DNA of 64,000 bases, from positions 204,649 to 268,648 of the forward strand of contig JAHDXL010000005.1 of the NCBI GenBank assembly GCA_023382935.1, written 5' to 3'. The notes beneath the pieces are model-generated. The model saw only the letters and a list, made by a program, of their open reading frames with translations. It had not been told where the DNA came from and did no database searches. The stretch's first letter is position 1, and each line of letters begins with the position of its first letter. A program made the translations under genes and the position numbers. Shown here one piece after another: positions 1-9,141 of the stretch. This stretch comes from Phycisphaerales bacterium. Its GTDB lineage: Bacteria > Planctomycetota > Phycisphaerae > Phycisphaerales > UBA1924.

Positions 1-187
1 GGGTATCGACCTGTTCAACACCGCCGGTCGCGAGGTCGCGGCCACCGGCGCCATCGATCTCGGCACGCACGAGCCGAAGAACCACGGGTACCTCGTCCGG
101 TTTGAAGTCACCGGCTCCAACGCCAGGGCCGACAAGCCCGGTACGTACTTCGGCATCGACTGCTTCGAGCGGAGGCGGACCGATTGA
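1..187 (+). CDS. C-terminal fragment of an unidentified protein
   Basis: The frame starting at base 2 is open from the window edge to a TGA at 185-187, giving about 61 residues that end in TYFGIDCFERRRTD. The tail has the alternating hydrophobic pattern of a beta-sandwich strand set, and the 'YFGIDCF' ending resembles the last strand of carbohydrate-binding-like jelly rolls in planctomycete proteins. That resemblance is from memory and is weak. The stop overlaps the TTG start of galK by four bases (TTGA), so the two genes are probably translationally coupled. Without the upstream part no function can be given. Confidence 0.55.
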   Translation, partial: GIDLFNTAGREVAATGAIDLGTHEPKNHGYLVRFEVTGSNARADKPGTYFGIDCFERRRTD

Positions 188-1359
188 GCAAGATCGCGGC
201 CGAGCGTTGCGAGGATCTTCTGTTGCGTCAGTTCGGACAGGGTCCGGGCGCGGTCGGCAGTGCGCCCGGGCGGGTCAATCTGATCGGCGAACACACGGAC
301 TACAACGACGGTTTCGTTCTGCCGATGGCGCTGGAGCGCCGCACAGGTGTCGCACTCTGCCCCAGCCCCGACTGCCGATGGCGATTCGTCAGCGAGCATG
401 ATGACACGGTGGTGGAGTTTTCGGACGAGGAGGCGATGCAGGTCGGTCGGCGTGACTGGACCTCGTACTGCCGAGGCGTGGCGGCGGGCTTTCGCAGCGC
501 CGGCCACACCGTGCCTCCGCTGTGCATCGCCGTGGCCAGCGATGTGCCGCTGGGCGGCGGGCTTTCGAGTTCCGCGGCGCTCGAAGTCAGCGTCGCCTCG
601 GCCATCGAGGGGCTGATCGGCGTGCCAATCGAGCCGGTGACCAAGGCCCTGCTCTGTCAGAAGGCCGAGCACGAGTTCGCAGGTGTGCCGTGCGGATACA
701 TGGATCAGGCCATCAGCGTGATGGGCCGGGCCGATCACGCGCTGCTCATCGACTGTCGCTCGCTCGAAGCCACGCTCGTGCCGGTCAGCGATGGCTCGGT
801 GTCCGTTCTTATCGTCAACAGCATGGTGCGCCATGAACTCTCGGGTGGCGAATACGCGCAACGTCGCGCCCAATGCGAACGCGCCGTGAAGGATATCGCC
901 CGAGTTGACGGCGCTGTGTCATCCCTGCGCGATGTCTCGCTCGATCTGCTCGCGACCGTCCGGCCTCATGTAGAGCCGATCGCCTGGAGACGGGCGCGGC
1001 ATGTCGCCGGTGAGATCGCCCGCACGCTCAAGGCCGCGGTGGCGCTGCGTGCTGGTGATTACGCCGGCTTCGGGCGGCTCATGGACGAATCGCACGCCAG
1101 TTTGCGCGATGACTACGAGGTCAGTTGCAAGGAACTCGACCTGCTGGTCGAGATCGCCCGGTGCCAGTGCGGCGTGCTCGGAGCCCGCATGACCGGCGGG
1201 GGCTTTGGCGGGTGCATCGTCTCGTTGGTGGCCTCCGAACACGCTTCCACCGCCGGGCACGCCATCGCAGCGTCCTATTTCGCACAGACCGGTGTCCGAC
1301 CAGACTGGTTTGTCACCCGCGCAGGGGACGGGGCCAGGACCGAGCGTGCCGCTCACTGA
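184..1359 (+). CDS. galK: Galactokinase
   Basis: This 391-residue cytoplasmic GHMP-family kinase phosphorylates galactose at C1 in the Leloir pathway. All three family motifs are visible: the galactokinase signature PGRVNLIGEHTDYNDG at residues 28-43, the ATP-binding loop PLGGGLSSSAALE at 122-134, and the C-terminal glycine motif MTGGGFGGC from 336. CGYMDQAIS, carrying the catalytic-base aspartate, is also intact. The length is normal for the family. The start is TTG at 184, overlapping the stop of the upstream gene as TTGA; it is preferred because the signature sits at the usual distance from it. No galT, galE or mutarotase lies in the window, so the pathway partners are elsewhere. Confidence 0.95.
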   Translation: MSKIAAERCEDLLLRQFGQGPGAVGSAPGRVNLIGEHTDYNDGFVLPMALERRTGVALCPSPDCRWRFVSEHDDTVVEFSDEEAMQVGRRDWTSYCRGVAAGFRSAGHTVPPLCIAVASDVPLGGGLSSSAALEVSVASAIEGLIGVPIEPVTKALLCQKAEHEFAGVPCGYMDQAISVMGRADHALLIDCRSLEATLVPVSDGSVSVLIVNSMVRHELSGGEYAQRRAQCERAVKDIARVDGAVSSLRDVSLDLLATVRPHVEPIAWRRARHVAGEIARTLKAAVALRAGDYAGFGRLMDESHASLRDDYEVSCKELDLLVEIARCQCGVLGARMTGGGFGGCIVSLVASEHASTAGHAIAASYFAQTGVRPDWFVTRAGDGARTERAAH

Positions 1360-1425
1360 GCCACGTTGCAGGCTTACCATTCCGAAATCAGGCCCCCCGG
1401 GCCCATGATCAGGAGGATCGCAGAT

Positions 1426-1566
1426 ATGAGCAAGAGGTTCGGACGCGCGTTCATGGGTGCTCTGCTGGCGGCTGTTTGCCTGGCCGTCGCGGCCTGCAAC
1501 ACCGTCGAGGGTGTCGGCAAGGATCTCAAGGCCGGTGGTCAGGCCATCGAAAACGCCGCCAACTGA
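1426..1566 (+). CDS. Entericidin EcnA/B-like small lipoprotein
   Basis: A 46-residue protein with a charged start (MSKRFGR), a hydrophobic stretch, a lipobox ending AVAAC at residues 20-24 and a mature tail CNTVEGVGKDLKAGGQAIEN. This tail is the typical pattern of the entericidin family (CNT-x-x-G-x-GKD). The product should be exported and lipidated at the cysteine. The ATG at 1426 was chosen over an in-frame ATG at 1366 because AGGAGG lies at 1411-1416, nine bases upstream. In E. coli entericidins form an antidote/toxin lipoprotein pair; only one copy is here, so toxicity should not be assumed. It lies in the same direction as galK, 66 bases downstream. Confidence 0.85.
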   Translation: MSKRFGRAFMGALLAAVCLAVAACNTVEGVGKDLKAGGQAIENAAN

Positions 1567-1597
1567 CGCCTCGGCCGAACAGTGGCGCTGAGTACAC

Positions 1598-2869
1598 GTG
1601 AAGTACGCCATCATCATTCTGTCGGGCGCTGCCGATGAGGCTCTGCCCGAACTGGGAAACCGCACGCCGCTTCAGGCGGCCCACATGCCGCACGTCCAAT
1701 CGCTGGCTCGCCGAGGGCGTGTGGGCGCCGTCGTCACCGTGCCCGAGGGCTTTGAACCTTCGTCCGAGCACTGTCTGCTGACGCTGTTGGGTCACGATTT
1801 GCTGCGAACGCCGTGCGGCCGCGCCGCTCTCGAAGCCGAAGCCCTGGGTGTGGATGCGGGCGCAGGCTTTGTGTTCAGGCTCGATCTCGTCACAATCGGC
1901 GATGCAGGAACTTCCGACGCCGGGCTTCTGCTTGATCACGCCGGCGGAGCCATTCCCCGCATCGAGGCCGATGTGCTGCTTGACGATTTGTTGGCGTACT
2001 GGAGGCGGGAGTCGGGCGATCTCGTGCACGCCATGGAAATCACGCGCCTGCCCGCACACGCCGCGCTGATGGTCGATCGTTCCGGGCGTGATTTCGCCGA
2101 GGTTCTGACCGTCGCCCCGCGGTCGATCGTCGGCCAGGAGGCTTCCTCACACCTGCCGGGGGGCGGTGCTCCGGGTGCAGCCGACGCGCTGCGTCAACTC
2201 ATCGAGTCGTCCTACGATCTGCTCTCACGCCACGAGGTCAACCTCGCACGAGTCGAACAGGGCCTGCGCCCGGCCAACTTGGCTTGGTTCTGGGGCCACG
2301 GGCGTCGGCTTCAACTGGATTCGATGCAGCGACGCTTCGGCGTCAGTGCCGCCGCAATCGGGTCGAGTCTGGTCTTCCGAGGTTTGGCCCGTGCCGGCGG
2401 CTGGAATCTTCAACTGCCGGCCGGTGACCGTGCCGCGACGGCCTGCCAGGCGTGCGACCTGCTTCAATCGCATGACCTCGTGCTGGTGTGCGACGATGCA
2501 CCCGACCATGCCTCGCATGCGGGCGATTGGCAGGCCAAGACCGAGTCGCTCGAAGAAATCGACGCCGAACTGATCGGCCCGATCGTCCAGCGCCTGGCCG
2601 CCTTCGGCGATGCCGAGCGCGAACCCGATGCGATCGGCTGGCGGGCGATGGTTGTCGTCGACCACGCGACCCCGGTGCGAACGCGCCAGCACACGCCCGG
2701 CCCCGTGCCGGTGGTGCTGGCCGGCTCGTGGATCCGATCAGCAGTGGAGCGGAGTTTCTGCGAATCACAGGCCGACACGAGCGACATGCACGTCGATCCG
2801 GGGCATGAACTGCTCGAGTTCTTTCTCAGGGGCGGGCTGGCGAGGGTGCGCAAGGAGTTGCGATCATGA
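1598..2869 (+). CDS. ApgM-type phosphoglycerate mutase homologue with altered metal motif
   Basis: A 423-residue member of the alkaline-phosphatase superfamily, closest to the archaeal-type cofactor-independent phosphoglycerate mutases. The family opening is recognisable (MKYAIIILSGAADEALPELG, then TPLQAAHMPHV), as are the later metal-region motifs PDHASHAGDWQAK and DHATPVRTRQHTPGPVPV. Two active-site positions differ from the family pattern. The metal-binding Asp of the N-terminal D-G is Ser9. The residue after the presumed nucleophile Ser56 is Glu57 instead of Asp. Activity as a mutase is therefore uncertain; related proteins have been proposed to act on homoserine, which is another possibility. 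Start is GTG at 1598. The 3' end overlaps the next gene as ATGA. Confidence 0.75.
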   Translation: MKYAIIILSGAADEALPELGNRTPLQAAHMPHVQSLARRGRVGAVVTVPEGFEPSSEHCLLTLLGHDLLRTPCGRAALEAEALGVDAGAGFVFRLDLVTIGDAGTSDAGLLLDHAGGAIPRIEADVLLDDLLAYWRRESGDLVHAMEITRLPAHAALMVDRSGRDFAEVLTVAPRSIVGQEASSHLPGGGAPGAADALRQLIESSYDLLSRHEVNLARVEQGLRPANLAWFWGHGRRLQLDSMQRRFGVSAAAIGSSLVFRGLARAGGWNLQLPAGDRAATACQACDLLQSHDLVLVCDDAPDHASHAGDWQAKTESLEEIDAELIGPIVQRLAAFGDAEREPDAIGWRAMVVVDHATPVRTRQHTPGPVPVVLAGSWIRSAVERSFCESQADTSDMHVDPGHELLEFFLRGGLARVRKELRS

Positions 2870-3624
2870 GCGACGAACGCGACAAGCAAGATGAAGTTTC
2901 GTCGGCAGGCCAGAATGTCGGCGAGTTCGCCGCGAGACCGGCCCCGGGTGGGAGCGAGGGCTATGAACTCGCTCCCGAGCCCCAGCCAGCGTCATCGGGT
3001 CCCGCTTCGTCGTCTGTCAGCACGCCGCCCGCGGTTTCAGCCCAAGCCCCGACCGCTCCATCTCCCTCCCGTTCCGATCGACCGACCCCGTTTGTGCAGG
3101 GGTTTGGCGGGATCCGTTTCACCGCTACGCTGCTTGGCGGGCTCCTGCTCGCGGCGCTGGTGATTGTCGGCGTGCGTGCCGGTTCCCTCGGGTTCCAGCA
3201 GGTGCTGGTGCATCTGGCGTCCGCAGTCCTCCAGGTCGCCGCATACGGTTCGCTGGGCGCACTGGCCGCGATCGCGGCCGCCCGGTGCGTGGGCACGCGC
3301 GTCGCCGAACCCGAACTCTTCGCCTTGCGCATGCTCGCCGCGACCGCCGCATACCAACTGCTCTTCGCCACCGGCACGCCCATCCCCACGCGCATCGACG
3401 ATCGCATACTCGGCATGGCGGGCTACGCCACCACCGTGTGGCTGCTCTTCAAACTTACCCCACGCGAGACCGGGCTGGTCGCGATCTGGCACTTCGGGCT
3501 GGCCAGCCTGCTGTGGCTGAGCATGGCCGTCTCGTCCGTCGTCGTCGAGCCGAAGCCGGCGCCCAATCAACCGGGCAGCGGCGAACTTGGCGTCTCACCA
3601 CAGCCAACGAACACCACGCCGTGA
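2866..3624 (+). CDS. Hypothetical multi-pass membrane protein
   Basis: A 252-residue protein with an N-terminal disordered region of about 80 residues rich in Ser, Pro and Ala, followed by about five hydrophobic segments between residues 87 and 230 and a short Pro/Gly-rich tail. I do not recognise a family. The ATG at 2866 overlaps the stop of the preceding phosphoglycerate mutase homologue (ATGA), so the two are almost surely co-translated and may share a regulator, though nothing in the sequence links them functionally. It converges on polX, whose stop is 24 bases beyond its own. Confidence 0.75.
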   Translation: MSDERDKQDEVSSAGQNVGEFAARPAPGGSEGYELAPEPQPASSGPASSSVSTPPAVSAQAPTAPSPSRSDRPTPFVQGFGGIRFTATLLGGLLLAALVIVGVRAGSLGFQQVLVHLASAVLQVAAYGSLGALAAIAAARCVGTRVAEPELFALRMLAATAAYQLLFATGTPIPTRIDDRILGMAGYATTVWLLFKLTPRETGLVAIWHFGLASLLWLSMAVSSVVVEPKPAPNQPGSGELGVSPQPTNTTP

Positions 3625-3648
3625 CTGTCCGTCGGCGTTCCCTGCGGT

Positions 3649-5436
3649 TCAACGCTTCTTGCGCAGCCAGGCGTGCAGTTCGTCGGCCGACCATGTGTTC
3701 ACGCACTCCTTCGGCGTGACCCAGCCGCGACGGGCCGTCGCGATGCCGTAACGCAGGTTGTCAAAGTCCTCCAGTGAGTGCACGTCGCAGTTGATGGCGA
3801 TGTTCGCGCCCGCCTCCACCGCGCTGCGCACGTGCACGTCGCGCAGATCCAGCCTCAGCCAGTGGGCATTGATTTCCAGCGCCGTCCCATGCTCGACCGC
3901 CGCCGCGATGATCTCATCGATCGCCGGTTCGAGCCCCTTGCGCCGCCCCAGCACTCGCCCGCTGGGGTGCCCCAGAACGTGCACCAGCGGATGCGACACC
4001 GCCCTGAGCAGCCGCGCCGTCGCCGTCGCGCCGTCCTGCGACAGACTCGCGTGCGGACTGGCCACCACGATGTCGAGCCACGCCAGTGTCTGGTCGTCAA
4101 AGTCGAGCGACCCGTCGGGAAGAATGTCAACTTCGCTCCCGTGCAGAATGGTGATCTGCGTTCCGAATCTCTCCCTGGCCCGCTCGATCGCCTCCCGCTG
4201 TGCGTGCAGACGTTCTGCGTCCAGTCCGCGTGCCTGGAACGAACTCTTCGAGTGATCCGTCACCGCGATGGTGTGGAACCCGCGGTTGATCGCCGCCTGT
4301 ACCAACTGATCGAGCGACAGCCGCCCGTCCGACTCGGTCGTGTGCGCGTGCAGTTCGGCCTTGATGGCCTCCGCCTCCACCAGGTCCGGCGTTTCCCTCA
4401 GCGACCACTCCTCATGGTCCTCGCGGATCTCCGGCGGAATGAACGGCAGCCCCAGCGCCCCGTACACCTCTTCCTCGCTCGCTCCAGCCACCGGAGGCAC
4501 ACCCCTCCTGTGCGGCGGCGTCGCCTCGTCGTCCACTGGATAGAGCCCGTACTCGTTGAGCGTGTAACCCTGCCTGAGAGCCTGCTCGCGCAGCCGCACG
4601 TTGTGCTCCTTCGATCCGGTGAAGTACATCAACGCCGCGCCCCAACTCTCCCTGGGCACGATGCGCAGGTCCACCTGCAATCCCCGCCGTCCCTCGCTGC
4701 CCCAGCGCCCCCCGTCGGCCTCCAGTGCGATGCGTACCGACGACTTGCTTTCTCCTGCCGCCAGCACCTCGTCAACGCCCGGGGCGGAGCGAAAGCGCTC
4801 GCCGGCCGCCGGCGGATCGCTCGTGCTCACCAAGAGGTCAATGTCGCCCACCGTGTCGCGACCGCGACGCAGCGAGCCCGCAAAAGCCACCGCCTCGATA
4901 CTGCCCGACTCTCGCAGATACTCCATCAACCGCTCGGCCAGCGGCCACGCCAGCCCGAGTTGAATCCGCTCGCCGCTGCTGGTCATGAACGCCAACGACG
5001 CCTTGATCTTCTCCACGGCCTTCTCGCCCATGCGCGGAAGCGTGAGAATCGACCCGTCGTTGATCACCCGCTGGAGCCCCTCCATTGACGTGACGCCCAG
5101 ACTGTCCCACATCGCCCTGACCGTCTTGGGCCCCAAGCCCGGAACCGCGAGCAGATCGAACAACCCGCGCGGCACGCGTGCCGACAACTCGGCGTGTTCC
5201 CTTATCGTGCCGGTCTTGTGCAGTTCGGCAATCTTGTCGGCCATCTTCGGGCCGACTCCCGGAATCTCCCGCAACTTGCCGGGCTCGCCTGCGATCGCCT
5301 CCAGCGGGCCCGCGTACCCTTCCAGCGACCGGGCCGCTCGCGCGTGTGCGTTGATCCGGAACTTGTCCTCGCCCAGCAGTTCGAGCATGAGGGCGATTTC
5401 CTCGAAGCAGCGGATTGCGTCAGACTTCAAACTCAT
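3649..5436 (-). CDS. polX: DNA polymerase/3'-5' exonuclease PolX
   Basis: This 595-residue protein has the bacterial PolX layout. An N-terminal helix-hairpin-helix region with repeats EIPGVGPKMADKI and AVPGLGPKTV (about 57-115) binds DNA. The family X palm follows with GSLRRGRDTVGDID at 187-200 and metal ligands Asp198, Asp200 and Asp256 (VDLRIV). A C-terminal PHP domain starts with HAHTTESDG (His363, His365, Asp370) and carries the exonuclease activity. The role is gap filling in base excision repair. Length matches the family (about 570-590). The start ATG at 5436 lacks a strong ribosome-binding site. The gene is divergent from the secreted peptidase at 5525. Confidence 0.95.
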   Translation of the reverse strand: MSLKSDAIRCFEEIALMLELLGEDKFRINAHARAARSLEGYAGPLEAIAGEPGKLREIPGVGPKMADKIAELHKTGTIREHAELSARVPRGLFDLLAVPGLGPKTVRAMWDSLGVTSMEGLQRVINDGSILTLPRMGEKAVEKIKASLAFMTSSGERIQLGLAWPLAERLMEYLRESGSIEAVAFAGSLRRGRDTVGDIDLLVSTSDPPAAGERFRSAPGVDEVLAAGESKSSVRIALEADGGRWGSEGRRGLQVDLRIVPRESWGAALMYFTGSKEHNVRLREQALRQGYTLNEYGLYPVDDEATPPHRRGVPPVAGASEEEVYGALGLPFIPPEIREDHEEWSLRETPDLVEAEAIKAELHAHTTESDGRLSLDQLVQAAINRGFHTIAVTDHSKSSFQARGLDAERLHAQREAIERARERFGTQITILHGSEVDILPDGSLDFDDQTLAWLDIVVASPHASLSQDGATATARLLRAVSHPLVHVLGHPSGRVLGRRKGLEPAIDEIIAAAVEHGTALEINAHWLRLDLRDVHVRSAVEAGANIAINCDVHSLEDFDNLRYGIATARRGWVTPKECVNTWSADELHAWLRKKR

Positions 5437-5524
5437 GCCTCAGAATAGGAAAGGCTCCGCTCCGCGTGCGTCTCGCCCCGCCCTCCTTCCGCGGGCGTGG
5501 CCGATCCGCTATCGTGCCTGCAAC

Positions 5525-7621
5525 ATGAAGCCCACGTTCATCTCGATTCTGACCCTGGCCGCCACTTCCACCTTGGCTGCCGCACAGCGTTTGGCGCCCC
5601 GCGAGGCCGACTTCTTCGCCGAGGCCCTCAACCAGACCCCCGCACCCACCTCCCTGGCGTCGATACACGAGCATCTGGCCTCCGAGCCGCACATCGCCGG
5701 TACGCCCGGCGACCAGCGCACCATCGAACGCATCGCCGCCCTGTTTGAGTCCTACGGGCTGGTCGTGCGCCGACAGCCCATCTGGGCCTACCTCTCTTAT
5801 CCCGTTGGCGCGGGCGTGCAGGTCGTGCAGGGCGACGCCGATCCCATCGACCTGTCCATCACCGAGCCGCCCGTTGAAGGGGACCCGGATACCGCTCATC
5901 CCGACCTCACCTTCGGCTGGAACGGCTACGCGGGCACTGGTGAGGTGATCGGCCAAGTGGTCTATGCCAACTACGGCCGGCTCGAGGACTTTCAAACTCT
6001 CGCCGACGCGGGCGTCGATTGCCGCGGCAAAATCGTCATCGCTCGCTACGGGGGCAACTACCGGGGCTTCAAGGTTCGCTATGCCGAGCAGGCTGGCGCC
6101 GCCGGGCTCATCATCTACACCGATCCGGCCGACTCGGGCTACATGCGGGGCCTGCCCTATCCAAGGGGCGGATGGGCCAACCCGCACAGCATCCAGCGTG
6201 GCTCTATCACCACGCTCAGTTATCCGGGCGATCCGCTCACGCCGTTCATCCCTGCCGTAGAAGATGCGCCGCGCCTCGACCCCGAGCAGGTTGACCTGCC
6301 GCACATCCCCGTGCAGCCGATGGGCTGGCAGTCGGCTCACGAAATCCTCGCTCGCATGGACGGGGATCCGGCGCCTCGCTCATGGCAGGGCGGGCTTCCC
6401 ACCACGTATCGCACGCAGGGCGGCGCCGACCTGCGTGTGCGCCTCAGGCTCGAACACCAGCGACGCATCGTGCGCACCGAGAACGTGATCGCCGAAATCC
6501 GCGGCTCGACCTGGCCCGATGAAATCGTGCTCATCGGCTGCCATCACGATGCCTGGGGCTTTGGCGCCGCCGACCCGCTGGCCGGGCTGATCTGTGTTAT
6601 CGAGTCGGCGCGCAGTTTCGCCGCGCTGGCCCAGGAAGGCTGGCTGCCGGCACGCACCGTGCGCTTTGCCGCCTGGGCCGCCGAGGAGCACGGCATCATC
6701 GGCTCCACCGAGTACGTCGAGCAGTTCGGCGAAGAACTCACCGAAAACGCCGTCGCCTACATCAACCTCGACATGGCGGCCATGGGCCCTCATTTCGGCG
6801 CCGCCGGCGAGCCCTCGCTGGCGCCCGCCATGATCGCCGCCGCCCGCTCCGTCCCGCAGGCCCGCAACCCCGACAAGACCGTGTTCGAGCAGTGGGCCGG
6901 CAGCCTGCGCGCCTCCGACCCCGCCGTCATGAGCCTCGGTGAACTTGGAGGCGGCTCCGACCACGTCGGCTTCAATGCCCACCTCTGCGTCCCCTCGGCC
7001 GGTTTCCACGCCGGCGGCTCCGACGGCACCTCCTACCACTCCAACTACGACACGGTCGCCTGGTATCGCATGGTCGTCGGCGATGACTATGAGCCGGCCC
7101 TGATGATCACCCGTATGACCAACGCGGCCATCGCCCAACTCACGCAACCTGCCATACTGCCGCTCGATCCCTCACGCTACGCGGCGGCGACGAAGAACTA
7201 CGTCGATCAGATCGCGGCCATCACCTCTCGTAGCCCCGCCTTCGGTGCAGATCGCCCCAACGCGCTCGATCGCGTCGCCACCTCTGCCGAGTTGTTTCGC
7301 CTCCACGCTGAGCCGGTCGTGCGCCGCCTCGCTGACACCGAGGACATCGATCCCGATCGGGCCGCCGCGATCAACGCCTGCCTGATGCAGATCGAACGCA
7401 CTTGGTGCGACGCCGGATTCGAGACCGGGCGATCGTGGTATCGAAGCGGATTTTCCGCACCCGACCAGTCATCGGGCTACGCAGCCTGGATGCTCCCGGC
7501 CCTGCGTCACGCCGTGTCCCTCGACGATCCGGTTCTCCTTGAAGAGCGTGCCGACGCGTACGAACGGTTCTTCGCGAGAGCGACCGAACTCATCGAACAG
7601 GCTGGACGCCTGCTTCCGTAA
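5525..7621 (+). CDS. Secreted M28B peptidase (glutamate carboxypeptidase II-like)
   Basis: A 698-residue zinc peptidase with a signal peptide (MKPTFISILTLAATSTLAAA), a protease-associated domain (about 100-290), the M28 catalytic domain (about 310-560) and a C-terminal helical dimerisation region. The dinuclear zinc site can be matched to human glutamate carboxypeptidase II by motif and spacing: His340, Asp350, Glu388, Asp416 and His505, with Glu387 as the catalytic base. ATG at 5525 was chosen because a signal peptide follows directly; the frame is open upstream but that part is antisense to polX. It probably acts outside the cytoplasmic membrane on small peptides. Its 3' end overlaps the convergent phosphatase by 32 bases. 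Confidence 0.9.
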   Translation: MKPTFISILTLAATSTLAAAQRLAPREADFFAEALNQTPAPTSLASIHEHLASEPHIAGTPGDQRTIERIAALFESYGLVVRRQPIWAYLSYPVGAGVQVVQGDADPIDLSITEPPVEGDPDTAHPDLTFGWNGYAGTGEVIGQVVYANYGRLEDFQTLADAGVDCRGKIVIARYGGNYRGFKVRYAEQAGAAGLIIYTDPADSGYMRGLPYPRGGWANPHSIQRGSITTLSYPGDPLTPFIPAVEDAPRLDPEQVDLPHIPVQPMGWQSAHEILARMDGDPAPRSWQGGLPTTYRTQGGADLRVRLRLEHQRRIVRTENVIAEIRGSTWPDEIVLIGCHHDAWGFGAADPLAGLICVIESARSFAALAQEGWLPARTVRFAAWAAEEHGIIGSTEYVEQFGEELTENAVAYINLDMAAMGPHFGAAGEPSLAPAMIAAARSVPQARNPDKTVFEQWAGSLRASDPAVMSLGELGGGSDHVGFNAHLCVPSAGFHAGGSDGTSYHSNYDTVAWYRMVVGDDYEPALMITRMTNAAIAQLTQPAILPLDPSRYAAATKNYVDQIAAITSRSPAFGADRPNALDRVATSAELFRLHAEPVVRRLADTEDIDPDRAAAINACLMQIERTWCDAGFETGRSWYRSGFSAPDQSSGYAAWMLPALRHAVSLDDPVLLEERADAYERFFARATELIEQAGRLLP

Positions 7622-9071
7622 GCACACCGTTGCCCGCCGACCCTGCGCGCGCCGACGATCCGGCCTGCTCTCCGGCGGCGCCCGTCCGACGCAGGACGCG
7701 GTGAATCTCGACGATCAGTGTGTCATCTTCCGTCGGCGTGTGTCCGCGGTGCTCGGCCACGCCGGCCAGCAGAACGCCGGCACGTTCCCCAGGGCTGCCC
7801 CCGGCGCGGGCGATCATCGAGCGGAAACCCTCGATGCGCAACATCCGCCCGTTGGGCGCGCGGGCCTCGATCGCTCCATCGGTGTACGCGATCATCGTGT
7901 CCCCTGGCATGCACCGCACCCGCCGCGGCGCAGGATCAAACTCGTCATCGCGCGCCGCTCCCAGCACGAACGCCGTCGAACCGACTTCCTCGATCGTCCC
8001 GTCCACGCCCAGCAGAAAGGCCGGCGGGTGCCCGCCGTTCGCCACGACCACCTCCTGCTCACGCGAGTCGAAGCGCAGGCACAGCGCCGTCGCGTAGATC
8101 GAGTGCTTGGCCAGCGTCAGGTTCACGTATCGGTTCAGGTGCTTGAGCACCGTCCCCGGATCGACCTCAGGATCGGCCGCGAACATCAGTTCAACTTCCC
8201 CATGCAGCCGATTGACTGTCAGCGCCGCCGGAATCCCGTGCCCCGTCACGTCGACCACCACCACGCTGAGAACTTCCGAGCCGTCCGGGCGACAGTGGTG
8301 CGAGACGTGCAGGTAGTCGCCACCGATGTGACGCATCGGTTCGTACTGATACGTCAGGTCGAACGCGCCTTCGCGGCACGGACTGGGAAACAGCGCCTCG
8401 TGGATGCGCCGCGCCGACGCCAGTTCGTCACGCAGTTTTCCGTAACGCGAACGCATGAAGCGGTAGCCGAAGTTCCGCTCCCGCCACTCCTGCTGCACCG
8501 AGCACGCGATGATCCCCGGAACGCCCGCCACGGCCGACAGGATCGTCCCCAGCGAGTCTGTTACTCCATTGCCCTGCCGGTCGGTGAAGACATACCCGGC
8601 GTGAATGAGCACAAACACCCCCACCGGAATCAGCGACTGACTCGCCGTCCACGGGAAATGCGCCGATGCGAGCAGATGAAAAGCCATGAACAAAAACAAC
8701 GACAGCCCCGTTTCTTCGAGCCCGTACTGAGCCACCGTCAGGTGGACCCCATAGACCGCGACCAGCCCGATGCTGGCCACCAGTGCCGGCTGGCGCGAAC
8801 CCTTGCGGTTCAGCCCGATGTACAGCGCCGCCCCAAACGCCAGCGCCGCCAGCAGGTCGTTGACGCCCTTCCATACCGTCGGCCACACCTGAAAGGTCTC
8901 GGGGTCCAAGTTCCGCAGACGCAGGAACCACTTGGCCATCGTGAAGAGCAGCCAGATCCCCCCGACCACGACCACGAAGTTGCGCAGACGCCGGCGCAGC
9001 AGGCTATGGGTCTCCTGCACAAACTCATGCCGGAACTCGAGCGTCTCCGATCCTGCCACCAGAATCTCCAC
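7590..9071 (-). CDS. Membrane-bound SpoIIE-type (PPM) phosphatase, copy 1
   Basis: A 493-residue protein with about six hydrophobic segments in residues 35-190 and a C-terminal PP2C-like SpoIIE phosphatase domain (about 225-465). Metal-site motifs are present: RHIGGDYLHV, VVDVTGHGIPAAL, YTDGAIE and EDDTLIVEI. Such enzymes normally remove phosphate from anti-sigma-factor antagonists, but no STAS or HPK/anti-sigma gene is next to it. The start is GTG at 9071; the GGGGAG upstream is rather close, so the start may be a little off. It lies downstream of a paralogue with the same layout, 70 bases away in the same direction, and the two probably form one transcript. Confidence 0.88.
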   Translation of the reverse strand: MEILVAGSETLEFRHEFVQETHSLLRRRLRNFVVVVGGIWLLFTMAKWFLRLRNLDPETFQVWPTVWKGVNDLLAALAFGAALYIGLNRKGSRQPALVASIGLVAVYGVHLTVAQYGLEETGLSLFLFMAFHLLASAHFPWTASQSLIPVGVFVLIHAGYVFTDRQGNGVTDSLGTILSAVAGVPGIIACSVQQEWRERNFGYRFMRSRYGKLRDELASARRIHEALFPSPCREGAFDLTYQYEPMRHIGGDYLHVSHHCRPDGSEVLSVVVVDVTGHGIPAALTVNRLHGEVELMFAADPEVDPGTVLKHLNRYVNLTLAKHSIYATALCLRFDSREQEVVVANGGHPPAFLLGVDGTIEEVGSTAFVLGAARDDEFDPAPRRVRCMPGDTMIAYTDGAIEARAPNGRMLRIEGFRSMIARAGGSPGERAGVLLAGVAEHRGHTPTEDDTLIVEIHRVLRRTGAAGEQAGSSARAGSAGNGVLTEAGVQPVR

Positions 9072-9141
9072 CTCTCCCCGGGCGGGGCATGCACGCCCCT
9101 TACCTTACCGCACCGGAACGCCGGGCGCATCATGGAGTTTC

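Noticed and set aside
3778-5088. Plus-strand frame of 436 codons opposite polX
   Set aside because: It is antisense to a clear PolX gene, is very rich in Arg, His and Pro, and matches no family; a GC-rich shadow frame.
4985-5524. Upstream extension of the M28B peptidase frame
   Set aside because: The extra 180 codons are antisense to polX and would bury the signal peptide that starts at 5525.
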